Below are positions 6,459-15,238 of a stretch of 33,340 bases of DNA, piece by piece. This DNA comes from Bacteroidaceae bacterium (lineage in GTDB: Bacteria; Bacteroidota; Bacteroidia; Bacteroidales; Bacteroidaceae): contig JAFZFN010000020.1 in the NCBI GenBank assembly GCA_017555875.1, positions 1-33,340 on the forward strand, written 5' to 3'. The notes under the pieces were generated by a model that searched no databases, had not been told where the DNA came from, and saw nothing but the letters and a program-made list of their open reading frames with translations. The stretch's first letter is position 1; the number at the start of each line of letters is the position of its first letter. Made by a program: the position numbers and the translations under genes.

Positions 6459-7673
6459 TTACCTACGACAATAATTCCTATAATAATAAAGCAACACGCA
6501 AGTGTAGATACACGAACTCACGACATTGGTCAACAAGGCTCCCTCGATGTCCCATAGCCACACAAGAACAACGAAGCCCAACACCTTGAACAAGCCACAA
6601 GCATAACTACTATTGCGAATCGAGATACCCTCGCCATGAGATCCTAGGAAACGATTTATCATATCTCCAAGGCCATGCACCGAGAAGCCTATAGCCATCC
6701 ATGAGGCATATTGCCCTACGACTGCATAGGAAGAGGGATAGAACCACTCCACAAAATAGCGGAGAAACAAGATGAAACACAGACACGAGGCCAGGGTAAC
6801 CACCAAGCTCATACGAAACACCTGGCGAGGGATGCAAGGCTCGGATGCAAAACGCTTGAAATAGGCCGTACCGATAATCCCAGGCAGGTAAGACAAGGGA
6901 GTAGTGAGCGTAAGAGCCAATGTGTAGAAACCCACGTTCACATTATCATCATTGAACAACCCCAACGTAACGCCTGCCAGATAGTTGGTGGCCACCATAG
7001 CCAAAGAGCCGTAGTAGAGATGGATACCATACGAACGATTCTCGTGCTGAAGGTCTGTGAACACAGGACGCAGGTGCTGAAACGAAGGACGAGTGGACAG
7101 GACAATAGTTAGCAACACACCACAATAGATACCCCATTGCAACAATGTCATCAGTGACGAAGTGGCCCCAAAGTGGCGATACACCACATAGGCTATCGGC
7201 ACATACAACAATGCGGGGAGCACACGTGCCGTAGCAAGGCGCCCGATATGATTGTCTCCCTGCGCGGTGGTGTTGATATAATTGGTCAACAGGGGATAGA
7301 AGCACACTGGTAGTGACACGAAGAACAGATGACGCAACGTGAGGGTGCGATGGCAAAGGCCTGAGACGAAAGTCCCCAACGCCAAAATGAGAGCACACAA
7401 GATGAGGATAATCACCATGATGCCCCGGATGCGACGACTACGCTGCTCCTCCTTGGAGAGAGCCAGCAGACGGCTACCACTGAGAAAATAGCCAAAGAGG
7501 AGGAGCGAAGCCAAGAGGGTAATCAGATTCTGCACATAACGCACATCGCCATAGTCTGCCTCTGAAAGGAAATGAGTGTTGACTATGGAGGTAGCAAAGC
7601 CCAGCAATGAACCCAGCAAGGTGGATGCATAGAGATAGACGACCTGGAAAGAATGTTTGGACAAGCTCTTCAT
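6459..7673 (-). CDS. wzx: Wzx-type polysaccharide flippase
   Basis: A polytopic membrane protein of the MATE/MVF-like oligosaccharide flippase superfamily. It would turn the undecaprenyl-linked repeat unit to the periplasmic face. It has 404 aa and about 12 predicted membrane helices. The N-terminus VVYLYASTLLGSLLGFATSI followed by VNTHFLSEADYGDVRYVQNL has the typical fold of Wzx proteins (Y-G-x-x-x-x-x-x-x motif after helix 1). It sits between the GT4 and GT2 genes with gaps of 6 and 7 bp, so it belongs to the same transcript. The polymerase, chain-length and export genes in the operon support a Wzx/Wzy pathway. Sequence alone does not show the substrate. Confidence 0.85.
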   Translation of the reverse strand: MKSLSKHSFQVVYLYASTLLGSLLGFATSIVNTHFLSEADYGDVRYVQNLITLLASLLLFGYFLSGSRLLALSKEEQRSRRIRGIMVIILILCALILALGTFVSGLCHRTLTLRHLFFVSLPVCFYPLLTNYINTTAQGDNHIGRLATARVLPALLYVPIAYVVYRHFGATSSLMTLLQWGIYCGVLLTIVLSTRPSFQHLRPVFTDLQHENRSYGIHLYYGSLAMVATNYLAGVTLGLFNDDNVNVGFYTLALTLTTPLSYLPGIIGTAYFKRFASEPCIPRQVFRMSLVVTLASCLCFILFLRYFVEWFYPSSYAVVGQYASWMAIGFSVHGLGDMINRFLGSHGEGISIRNSSYACGLFKVLGFVVLVWLWDIEGALLTNVVSSCIYTCVLLYYYRNYCRR

Positions 7674-7680
7674 GGCTGGG

Positions 7681-8661
7681 TCATCGTTTCATTGGGGTTG
7701 CAAAAGGGAAGTAATCACCATCAAACATCAGTGAGCGGAAGTCAGCGTAGCTGAAGCCTTCCTTCTTTGTAGTGTCGACCATGAGATGCCGCACGATCTT
7801 CAAGGCTAGGCGCCACGAACCGGTGTAGGACTTGAAGTATCTCAAGCAGTTGGCCGAGGTGAGCATGCGTATCAAGTGAAACTTAAACCGCGAGCTATGC
7901 ATACGCACACAGATGAGGCGATTATGATAGTACATGTATGCTCGACCCAATCCACGGCTATCATTGGTATTCTTCTGCGATGAGCCCACCTTGTGATACA
8001 CTATCGACTGGGGCACACAAGCCATCTCGACATCCTGTGTCTGGAGGCGCAAGCAAAGCTCATAGTCCTCTTCGCCAAAGAAGAAGCCATTGTAAAACAA
8101 TTCTCCACGGCGGTCGAGCAACGTGGGGTGAAAGAAGAGAGCACACCCCGACACAAAGGATATGGGATAGGGATCCCCAGGAAGAGTAGACACAGGCTTA
8201 TCCTTGTAGGGAACTTGACGGGATAGGAAGGTCAGTTCTCCACCCGCAAACCACACTTTATCTTTGTCTGCAAAGTAACGGATACAGGGCGACAAGACCT
8301 TGTATTTGGGATGAGCAGTAGCAAACGATACCAACCGCGACAGAAAGTCGGGCTCCACCTCCGTATCATTATTGAGCAGCAAACAATAGTCGGGACTATG
8401 CTTGAGAGCTACAGAAAGAGCTTTGTTATTGGCTACGGCAAACCCATAGTTGGCATCGAGGCGAAGCAACTCATAGGACCTAACGACAGGACGTGACTCT
8501 CGATGCGCATCGATCCAAGACTGTATGCAGAGCACAGAATCATCGGTCGATGCATTATCGGCAACAATCACAAAATGAGGCTCACTCATCGCACTCAAAG
8601 AGTCGAGACAAGCGAGGGTATCATCGGCCCCATTCCAATTAACAAGTATAATAGCAGTCAT
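7681..8661 (-). CDS. Glycosyltransferase family 2 (rhamnosyltransferase-like)
   Basis: An inverting GT-A glycosyltransferase of the WcaA/WbbL type, 326 aa. The nucleotide-binding start TAIILVNWNGADDTLACLDS and VIVADNASTDDSV are classic. LLLNNDTEVEPDFLSRLV contains the metal-binding D-T-E version of DxD. GEEDYELCLRLQTQ is the acceptor/catalytic ED motif with the expected family spacing. It probably adds a sugar such as rhamnose to the lipid-linked unit, although the donor cannot be read from sequence. It is 7 bp upstream of the flippase gene and 15 bp after the polymerase gene in the minus-strand operon. Confidence 0.9.
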   Translation of the reverse strand: MTAIILVNWNGADDTLACLDSLSAMSEPHFVIVADNASTDDSVLCIQSWIDAHRESRPVVRSYELLRLDANYGFAVANNKALSVALKHSPDYCLLLNNDTEVEPDFLSRLVSFATAHPKYKVLSPCIRYFADKDKVWFAGGELTFLSRQVPYKDKPVSTLPGDPYPISFVSGCALFFHPTLLDRRGELFYNGFFFGEEDYELCLRLQTQDVEMACVPQSIVYHKVGSSQKNTNDSRGLGRAYMYYHNRLICVRMHSSRFKFHLIRMLTSANCLRYFKSYTGSWRLALKIVRHLMVDTTKKEGFSYADFRSLMFDGDYFPFATPMKR

Positions 8662-8676
8662 GAGAATACGTGGATT

Positions 8677-9858
8677 TTAAAACTGAATGGAGATGTCGCG
8701 GTAGTTCTCGATAAAACGTTCTCGATGCTCATCGATTTCTTTATCAAGAACAGAATGATAGGGGTGATACTTCACATAAGCACGTGTGCCGGGGTATACG
8801 TCTGACAAGTCGCTAGTGTAGAAACGTATCAAATTAAAGTTATAGAGCAGCAATGCACACAAGCATGCCACAAAGGAGACCTGACGTTGCCTAAACTCCC
8901 AACTCAGCACACGATAGATCGTATTGACTACATAGACGATGATGAACGGGACGAAATAGTTGATAAAACGATTCAAGATACCCAAGTTCATGGCGAGGCC
9001 ATAAACGACAACCGTCCCCATGACGATGAAGGTAAAGTCTCTGTCCTCGACAATGCTATATCGCTCACGCGCCCAAATGCACACAAGGATGGGGAGGTAA
9101 TTGAGAAACTCAGAGATGATACCTACAATATTGCGCTGGTCATCCATATACACACTGATGAGTGTCGTGAGCTGCTCATTGATGCCAAACATCTCGAGCA
9201 ATAGCACAGGCAGATTGACCACACTCATGCACACTACAACCACAACGAGAATCACAATCTCCCACAGACATGAGGGGCGCTTGAAGATATACAGAAAGGG
9301 GAAGAGCAACATGATCGCTGCCGAGTAATGGAGCAACAATGCGACAAGACACAAAGCGTAGTATGGCACCCATCGTCGTGACAACAGGAATGTCGTCGCC
9401 CACAGAAGTACACTGACGCATAGAGACTCGCGCAGCACCTCCATATTGAAATAACAAAAGTAGCCTATGTAATACAATAGGATAGCCGTAAAGTAATAGC
9501 GCGGGCAATATTTGCGAAAGAAATGAAAGAACGACACATTGACAATGAACGCATGAATCAGCTGAAACAGAAAGAAATCGTCGTAGATGCTACGCGATAG
9601 ACCGTTGAGGATATACCACAACGGGTTATACTGAGCCGATGCGAAGTCAAAGTATTTTAAATCCTGAAGCTTGGGACACTCTTCGAACATGCCCATATAG
9701 AGCAACGTATCTCCTCCGATGCGATAGCGGAGCCCTGCAAAAAGTATCAGTACCAGTAGATTGAAGTAGTACCAACCTTTCTCGCCACCAGCCTTCACCA
9801 TCCAATCGTATCTGACGACTGGTATCAGCAACAGGAGAAATACGACGATATATATCAC
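8677..9858 (-). CDS. EpsG-family polysaccharide polymerase (Wzy-like)
   Basis: An integral membrane protein of 393 aa with about ten helices, resembling the EpsG family of O-antigen/exopolysaccharide polymerases. The segment LFAGLRYRIGGDTLLYMGMF (about residues 39-58) has the family's R-x-x-x-G-x-D-x-x-x-Y pattern. A periplasmic loop after FASAQYNPLWYILNGLSRS, and MEVLRESLCVSVLLWA (the R-E/Q motif of EpsG), are also typical. It would join repeat units in the periplasm after flipping. The start codon overlaps the stop of the Wzz gene by 4 bp (ATGA-type), which suggests translational coupling. Confidence 0.85.
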   Translation of the reverse strand: MIYIVVFLLLLIPVVRYDWMVKAGGEKGWYYFNLLVLILFAGLRYRIGGDTLLYMGMFEECPKLQDLKYFDFASAQYNPLWYILNGLSRSIYDDFFLFQLIHAFIVNVSFFHFFRKYCPRYYFTAILLYYIGYFCYFNMEVLRESLCVSVLLWATTFLLSRRWVPYYALCLVALLLHYSAAIMLLFPFLYIFKRPSCLWEIVILVVVVVCMSVVNLPVLLLEMFGINEQLTTLISVYMDDQRNIVGIISEFLNYLPILVCIWARERYSIVEDRDFTFIVMGTVVVYGLAMNLGILNRFINYFVPFIIVYVVNTIYRVLSWEFRQRQVSFVACLCALLLYNFNLIRFYTSDLSDVYPGTRAYVKYHPYHSVLDKEIDEHRERFIENYRDISIQF

Positions 9859-10973
9859 TTAGTCGGCTTGAAGAGTTTACGACATATATTGGCAAATGGC
9901 TCCTTCAGCAGTACATACGCTACGGCCAACACACCGCCCAAGAAAGTATATATGAAGATCACCATTAGCTTGCGCATCGATGAGGGGATGGCAGGCACCA
10001 CGGCAGGCTTCAGTGTGGTGAAGGCCGGTGTAAACTCTTGCACTTTGGCCTTAGCCAACTGGTACTGTTGTGCCCACTGGGTATACAACGCATTCCGCAT
10101 GTCCTTCTCTGCATGTAGGCGCTCTCGCTCTACCAGATAGCGTTCCTGGGTAATGTTACGATTGCGGTCAACGTACACGGCATATCGCTCCTGTGCCTCC
10201 TCGTAGCTCTGCTTGGCCTCGTTGTACATGCTCTCGATGTATCGACAATCGGCCATAGCCTTGCTCGTACGATACTCGGTGATGCAGTTTTGCAAGCGAG
10301 CCATAATCGTATCGGTCATGATAGCTGCAATACGAGGGTCGGGGTCGGTGAATGACACAGAGATGACATTGGTTTTCTTATCCACAAAGATACCCATCCG
10401 CCCATTGAGAGCCTCAATCATTCGCATCTGTTTGCGCGAGAGATGATAGGGATCAAAGATTGCCAAGTCGCCTCCCTCCTCTGCACTAGACGAGAGAGTC
10501 TCTGATAACCACGACACAAACTTCTTCGGAGCTCCTAGCACCACCTTGGTCCATGAGCGGGGTTGCAACTCGCTGACATAATAAAAATAGGTCGTATCGA
10601 TAGCCCCATCTTGAGACACCACATTCACATCGAACAGTGCAGATTGGAAGGGCAGTGAGCGCACGATGTCTGGATAGAGCAACGGATAGATAGCATCTTC
10701 GCCTCCTATGTTGCTGATGTCAATGCCCACCATCGAAGCCAATGAGCCCAATCCTCCTCCCATCACCGACGAGCTAGACGACTCGGGTGCAACGACAGCC
10801 TCTGATGTGTACTCCTTCACCATGGTGATTGCCATCACGAGACCTAACATCATGAAACAGAAGACTACACAAAAGATGAATTTCCAGCGCGACAACAACT
10901 TACCCACGAGCTGTAACAGGTCAGCCTCCTTGAGCAGAGGTTTCTTCTCGTATTGATTTGTTTGATTTTCCAT
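9855..10973 (-). CDS. wzz: Wzz-type chain-length determinant protein
   Basis: An inner-membrane polysaccharide co-polymerase, 372 aa. TM1 lies near residues 32-55 (FIFCVVFCFMMLGLVMAITM) and TM2 near 334-355 (MVIFIYTFLGGVLAVAYVLL). Between them is a large periplasmic domain with a long helical stretch around QSYEEAQERYAVYVDRN. The Pro-rich KPAVVPAIPSSMRK motif just before TM2 is the PCP hallmark, and the initial YTSEAVVAPES is the start of the Wzz domain. There is no C-terminal BY-kinase, so the operon lacks a fused regulatory kinase. The start lies 9 bp after the exporter gene. Confidence 0.9.
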   Translation of the reverse strand: MENQTNQYEKKPLLKEADLLQLVGKLLSRWKFIFCVVFCFMMLGLVMAITMVKEYTSEAVVAPESSSSSVMGGGLGSLASMVGIDISNIGGEDAIYPLLYPDIVRSLPFQSALFDVNVVSQDGAIDTTYFYYVSELQPRSWTKVVLGAPKKFVSWLSETLSSSAEEGGDLAIFDPYHLSRKQMRMIEALNGRMGIFVDKKTNVISVSFTDPDPRIAAIMTDTIMARLQNCITEYRTSKAMADCRYIESMYNEAKQSYEEAQERYAVYVDRNRNITQERYLVERERLHAEKDMRNALYTQWAQQYQLAKAKVQEFTPAFTTLKPAVVPAIPSSMRKLMVIFIYTFLGGVLAVAYVLLKEPFANICRKLFKPTK

Positions 10974-10982
10974 AGTCTGCGA

Positions 10983-13466
10983 TTATCTCATGAGAATGTT
11001 CACCAACGTAATGATCACCGTAGCCAACGAAGCCGATGTAGAACTCAACGAGAGGATCTCTGTCGTCTTCAAGCGCTCCCTATCGTCTTTAGGCACCACA
11101 ATCTCACAACCAGGCTGCACGATGGCACTATTCTTTCTCTTAGCACGGGCCACCTTGCCATTCATATACTTCACATACACCTTTGACTTCTTGGCATTGT
11201 TGTTGTAACCACCAGCATAGTCAATGTAGTAGTTTATGCGGCGCCCCTTCTCATAAGGTATGACACTACCCGACGACATCACCTCACCACTGATCTTCAC
11301 CGTGTTCAGGAACTGAGGAATGATGATTCGGTCTCCACTGCGAAGCACCATATCAGCATTGCCAAAGGGTTCCTCAAGGGCTTTGTGCAATTCGATACCT
11401 ACGGTATACTCCGACTGAGTGAGCAAGGTGTTACGTATTCTTGCCGAGTCTTGCGACGTCTTAGCTCTCTTCAGTTCCTCCTCGATGACGATATAGAGTC
11501 GTTGCATCTCCTCGTCAGACATGCGACGTATGAGACGTGCACCTTTTGGATAGGCTTGTGGAGTCAATCCTCCTGCACTTTCGATGAGTTCGCTCAGACG
11601 CAAGTTCTTCTGTGTGAGCGCATAGATACCACTAAACAGCACCTCACCCTCAATCGTCACATTCTCCTGTGCATAGTATCCAGGACTCTTGCGCACATAT
11701 ACCTCATCGAAGGGTCTCAATACAAAATTCTCTGCAGCCTCATCGCCCAATGCGAATGAGAAGGACTGTGTGATGGTATCGCTTGTGGACACCGCCTTAG
11801 AGTCCTTGACACGACGCGACACATCGACACGTGCTGTGGATGCAGCCTCTGTCATGCCTCCTGCCTTGATGATAAAGTCCTCGACAGACATGTTATCAGC
11901 ATATTCATATACACCAGGGAAGGCCACCTCACCATAGATGGTCACGGTCTGCACCTCCTGCAAGTCAAAGATGCTAGGGATGAGCAACACGTCATTCTTA
12001 CGCAGAGGCACATCGGCCACATTGCCAGCCATGAGTTCCTCGACATTGATAGACAAGTTCTCCAGTGTATTGTTGGGATTGCGACGATTGAGTATAGCAC
12101 GCTGAGTATATGCCTCATCTTTCAGACCTCCAGCACACTCGATGAGCTGCTTCACGGTAGTCACACGTCCGTCCATCTGGAAAATGCCTGGGCGATATAC
12201 CGCTCCTTTGATCTCTACCATATTGGCAAAAGTCACCATGATGGAGTCCACCGAGACAGAGTCGCCATCGGCTACCCAAAAGGTCTGTTGCTCATCTGCA
12301 TTGAGCGTATAGATTTCACGTTCGCGCTTACCATTACGCACAAGTCTCACGTCCTCCTTATAGGCATTGCCCGCAAATCCTCCTGCATACTTCAAGAGTT
12401 GAGCCACCGACTCCTCCTCGAGCATCTCGTAATACATAGGACGTTTCACCTTACCCGTCACACACACGAGGTTCTTGTAGGCATCCACCGACACTACATC
12501 ATTGTCTTCGAGTCGGATACCCGTGTTGGCCGTACCATTGAGGATAAAGTCATAGACGTCATATGTAGCCACAGGTTTATCGTTGCGATACACCTTCACA
12601 GCACGCAAGGTACCCACTTCGTTGACACCTCCTGCCTGATACAGCGCGTTGAACACGGTAGCGAAGGATGACATGGTATAGGTACCGGGGTTCTCAACCT
12701 CACCCATCACATGCACCTGTATCGTGCGGTTCTGCGCCAATGTGAGACGGATATCCGAGTTGGCCGACTCGCCATCGACAGACAGGATGCGTCCAAACTG
12801 ACGTTTCAGATAGTTATTGGCCTGCGTCACAGTGAGTCCACTCAAGTGCACAGGGCCAAGGCTCTCGACATACACGTTACCATCGGGCGAGATGATCTCT
12901 TGCATAGAGTATTCCGAAGCTCCCCACACATCGATAGCCACCTCGTCGCCAGGGCCGAGCTTGTAGTTGGGAGGGGTGGGCAGATTGTATGCGGCCTCAA
13001 AGGCAACCTCCTTGTTTTGGAAGATGCGATGACCGAAAATCTTCTTCTTGTTCTTCTCGTCGAGTAAAGCTTGCTCCATAGCCGTAGAGTCGGGCAGTAG
13101 CATCCCTATCTCAGTGCCCATCATCATCTCTGTAGCCACATTGGCGCCTTGCTTATCCTTGGCGCCCTCGGGAGTCTGCAGTTTCAGTGCTCCATTCTGC
13201 TGGGGCGCTGTACGCATACGGGTCTTCGCATCCAGCGTCATACCCAGCCCAGCGCTCCCTTGGCTCTCCATCTTGCGTCGGATGCGGTTCACTTGGTCCA
13301 TAGTGACCCCTCGTCTCAGGAGTTCCGAAGCTATCTGCTGCTGGTCGGCACCCCTACCTTGTGCATCCATCACATATTCTATCACCTGATCATCTGTCAT
13401 CTTCTGCGCCTGGACATAGGAGTAGCACAGGAGAGACAGCATCAAAAACAAGATTCTTCTCTTCAT
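10983..13466 (-). CDS. Wza-like outer-membrane polysaccharide export protein with SLBB repeats
   Basis: An exported 827-aa protein that would form or line the outer-membrane channel for the polymer. It has a signal peptide (MKRRILFLMLSLLCYSYVQAQ), a helical N-terminal segment, and then the polysaccharide export domain near residues 155-240 (YKLGPGDEVAIDVWGASEYS, ISPDGNVYVESLGPVHLSGL). At least five SLBB domains follow, recognised by repeated phrases such as VHVMGEVENPGTYTMSS, VTIYGEVAFPGVYEYADN, VTIEGEVLFSGIY and VKISGEVMSSGSVIPYEKG. The C-terminus is hydrophobic (LATVIITLVNILM) and may be the membrane-spanning helix. It is much longer than E. coli Wza (about 380 aa), as usual for Bacteroidetes. 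No lipobox is visible. Confidence 0.92.
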   Translation of the reverse strand: MKRRILFLMLSLLCYSYVQAQKMTDDQVIEYVMDAQGRGADQQQIASELLRRGVTMDQVNRIRRKMESQGSAGLGMTLDAKTRMRTAPQQNGALKLQTPEGAKDKQGANVATEMMMGTEIGMLLPDSTAMEQALLDEKNKKKIFGHRIFQNKEVAFEAAYNLPTPPNYKLGPGDEVAIDVWGASEYSMQEIISPDGNVYVESLGPVHLSGLTVTQANNYLKRQFGRILSVDGESANSDIRLTLAQNRTIQVHVMGEVENPGTYTMSSFATVFNALYQAGGVNEVGTLRAVKVYRNDKPVATYDVYDFILNGTANTGIRLEDNDVVSVDAYKNLVCVTGKVKRPMYYEMLEEESVAQLLKYAGGFAGNAYKEDVRLVRNGKREREIYTLNADEQQTFWVADGDSVSVDSIMVTFANMVEIKGAVYRPGIFQMDGRVTTVKQLIECAGGLKDEAYTQRAILNRRNPNNTLENLSINVEELMAGNVADVPLRKNDVLLIPSIFDLQEVQTVTIYGEVAFPGVYEYADNMSVEDFIIKAGGMTEAASTARVDVSRRVKDSKAVSTSDTITQSFSFALGDEAAENFVLRPFDEVYVRKSPGYYAQENVTIEGEVLFSGIYALTQKNLRLSELIESAGGLTPQAYPKGARLIRRMSDEEMQRLYIVIEEELKRAKTSQDSARIRNTLLTQSEYTVGIELHKALEEPFGNADMVLRSGDRIIIPQFLNTVKISGEVMSSGSVIPYEKGRRINYYIDYAGGYNNNAKKSKVYVKYMNGKVARAKRKNSAIVQPGCEIVVPKDDRERLKTTEILSLSSTSASLATVIITLVNILMR

Positions 13467-13490
13467 ATTATATGTTTCTTGACTTCTTCG

Positions 13491-14135
13491 TTAGAACTTA
13501 TTGCCACTGACAATAGCCATCGCGGTCTTCCACACGATGAGAAAATCACCCCACAATGAGCGTGTAGTAAGATACTCCAGATCCATATCGAGACGGATGA
13601 GCATCTTCTCCATCGTGTCGGTGTATCCATTATAGAGTGTCGCCTTCGAGGTGAGCCCCGGACGCATCTTATAGAGGTTCACGTAGTTGGGGTTCACCTC
13701 CATAATTTTATCAATGAATACCTGACGTTCAGGACGAGGTCCCACAAGCGACATATCGCCCACGAGCACATTAAACATCTGTGGCAACTCGTCAAGGTGA
13801 TAGTCACGCAAGAAACGCCCCACACGAGTCATCTTCTCACGGCGTTCCTCAGCCGTACGAGGTATACCGTTCTTCTCGGCATCCTTGCACATGGTCCTAA
13901 ACTTATAGATATTGAAGGTTCTCCCCTTATATCCTATACGTTCCTGCTTGAAGATGGCATTGCCTCCCGAGAAGGCTATCACGAGAAATATCACAACAAA
14001 GACAGGCGACAACACGATAATCCCGCTGAGCGAAACCAGAATATCTATCGTCCTTTTTATGCCTCGTTCGCAAGTGTTCATTGCATCACGATAATCCACA
14101 AGAGCAATTGGTTCACGAGTTTTATTATTTTCCAT
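13491..14135 (-). CDS. Small phosphoglycosyl transferase initiating EPS synthesis
   Basis: A monotopic bacterial sugar transferase that moves a sugar-1-phosphate from its nucleotide donor to undecaprenyl phosphate, the first committed step of the pathway. It has 214 aa and a single re-entrant hydrophobic segment (IDILVSLSGIIVLSPVFVVI, about residues 30-49). The catalytic pieces follow: GRTFNIYKFRTMCKDAEKNG (KFRTM), YHLDELPQMFNVLVGDMSLV (DELPQ) and GPRPERQ. The length matches the minimal PglC-like class rather than the long WbaP class with four extra helices. It is the first gene of the operon and is divergent from fabD; the likely promoter lies about 100 bp upstream. Confidence 0.92.
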   Translation of the reverse strand: MENNKTREPIALVDYRDAMNTCERGIKRTIDILVSLSGIIVLSPVFVVIFLVIAFSGGNAIFKQERIGYKGRTFNIYKFRTMCKDAEKNGIPRTAEERREKMTRVGRFLRDYHLDELPQMFNVLVGDMSLVGPRPERQVFIDKIMEVNPNYVNLYKMRPGLTSKATLYNGYTDTMEKMLIRLDMDLEYLTTRSLWGDFLIVWKTAMAIVSGNKF

Positions 14136-14232
14136 AAGCGATGTCTGTTCGGCACGTTACTACTTACATATTATAGTAACGAGAGCGACACTATATTATT
14201 ATTTTTTTTCAACTATTTTTACAATTATCGCA

Positions 14233-14240
14233 CAAAGGTA
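14233..14240 (-). promoter_or_regulatory. Promoter -7 box of the exopolysaccharide operon
   Basis: TACCTTTG on the minus strand, 98 bp upstream of the sugar transferase start. The upstream element at the right distance is poor. It leaves an untranslated leader of about 90 nt that is rich in A/T. Confidence 0.55.
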
Positions 14241-14273
14241 TGACATTTCCCGTTTATTACCATAAAAAAATGT

Positions 14274-14281
14274 TATCTTTG
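14274..14281 (+). promoter_or_regulatory. Promoter -7 box of the fabD operon
   Basis: TATCTTTG followed by CGCGC, 91 bp before the fabD ATG. It is arranged back-to-back with the exopolysaccharide operon promoter, the two boxes being 33 bp apart. Confidence 0.6.
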
Positions 14282-14371
14282 CGCGCTATTTGGGAAAAAG
14301 TCATAGATATGTTACACCCAGATAGCACCTCGACAACAAAAGAGACTATAGTAAGAAGCAAGTAAAAAAAT

Positions 14372-15232
14372 ATGAAAGCATTCGTTTTCCCTGGTCAGGG
14401 TGCCCAGTTCTCCGGCATGGGCAAGGATTTATACGAAAACCACATATTAGCAAAAGAACTTTTCGAGAAGGCCAACACTATCCTAGGCTTCCGCATCACC
14501 GACATCATGTTCGAGGGCACCGACGAGGAACTTCGTCAGACTCGAGTGACTCAGCCCGCCGTATTTCTCCATTCCGTCATCTCTGCCCTTTGCATGGGCG
14601 ACGCGTTCTGCCCCGACATGGTAGCAGGACACTCGCTCGGAGAGTTTTCGGCTATGGTGGCTAGTGGTGCACTAACCTTTGAAGATGGCCTCAAGCTGGT
14701 ATACGCTCGTGCTATGGCCATGCAGAAGGCTTGTGAGGCACAGCCCTCCACGATGGCAGCTATCATCGGTTTGCCCGATGAAACCATAGAGAGCATCTGC
14801 AAAGAGATTACCAGCAGTGGACATATCGTCGTAGCAGCCAACTACAACTGCCCGGGACAAGTCGTCATCTCAGGAAGCATCGAAGGTATCAAGCTTGCAT
14901 GCGAGAAACTTACCGAAGCTGGTGCCAAGCGCGCCTTACCCCTGAGTGTAAACGGTGCCTTCCACTCCCTTTTGATGGATCCTGCCAAGGTAGAGCTCGA
15001 AGCAGCCATCGAGGCAACAGAGTTCCACACGCCCAAGTGTCCCGTATACCAAAACGTGGATGCCCTACCCCACACCAATCCTGAAGAGATCAAAGCCAAC
15101 CTCATCGCACAACTCACCGCTCCCGTCCGCTGGACTCAGAGCGTGCGCAATATGATTGCCGATGGTGCCGAGTCGTTCACCGAATGCGGGCCAGGCAATG
15201 TGCTGACGGGGCTTATCCGAAAAATCAAATAA
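14372..15232 (+). CDS. fabD: Malonyl-CoA:ACP transacylase
   Basis: Transfers malonate from CoA to acyl carrier protein, making malonyl-ACP for type II fatty-acid synthesis in the cytoplasm. It has 286 aa, the usual length. The start KAFVFPGQGAQFSGMGKDLY has the FPGQGAQ oxyanion loop. GHSLGEFSA (residues 86-94) holds the nucleophile Ser88. RVTQPAVFLHS and the Arg of YARAMAMQKA are as expected, and NGAFHSLLM provides the catalytic His. It is the first gene of a three-gene run with an amylase (6 bp on) and alaX, an unusual partnership because fab genes are absent around it. Confidence 0.96.
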   Translation: MKAFVFPGQGAQFSGMGKDLYENHILAKELFEKANTILGFRITDIMFEGTDEELRQTRVTQPAVFLHSVISALCMGDAFCPDMVAGHSLGEFSAMVASGALTFEDGLKLVYARAMAMQKACEAQPSTMAAIIGLPDETIESICKEITSSGHIVVAANYNCPGQVVISGSIEGIKLACEKLTEAGAKRALPLSVNGAFHSLLMDPAKVELEAAIEATEFHTPKCPVYQNVDALPHTNPEEIKANLIAQLTAPVRWTQSVRNMIADGAESFTECGPGNVLTGLIRKIK

Positions 15233-15238
15233 TAATAT

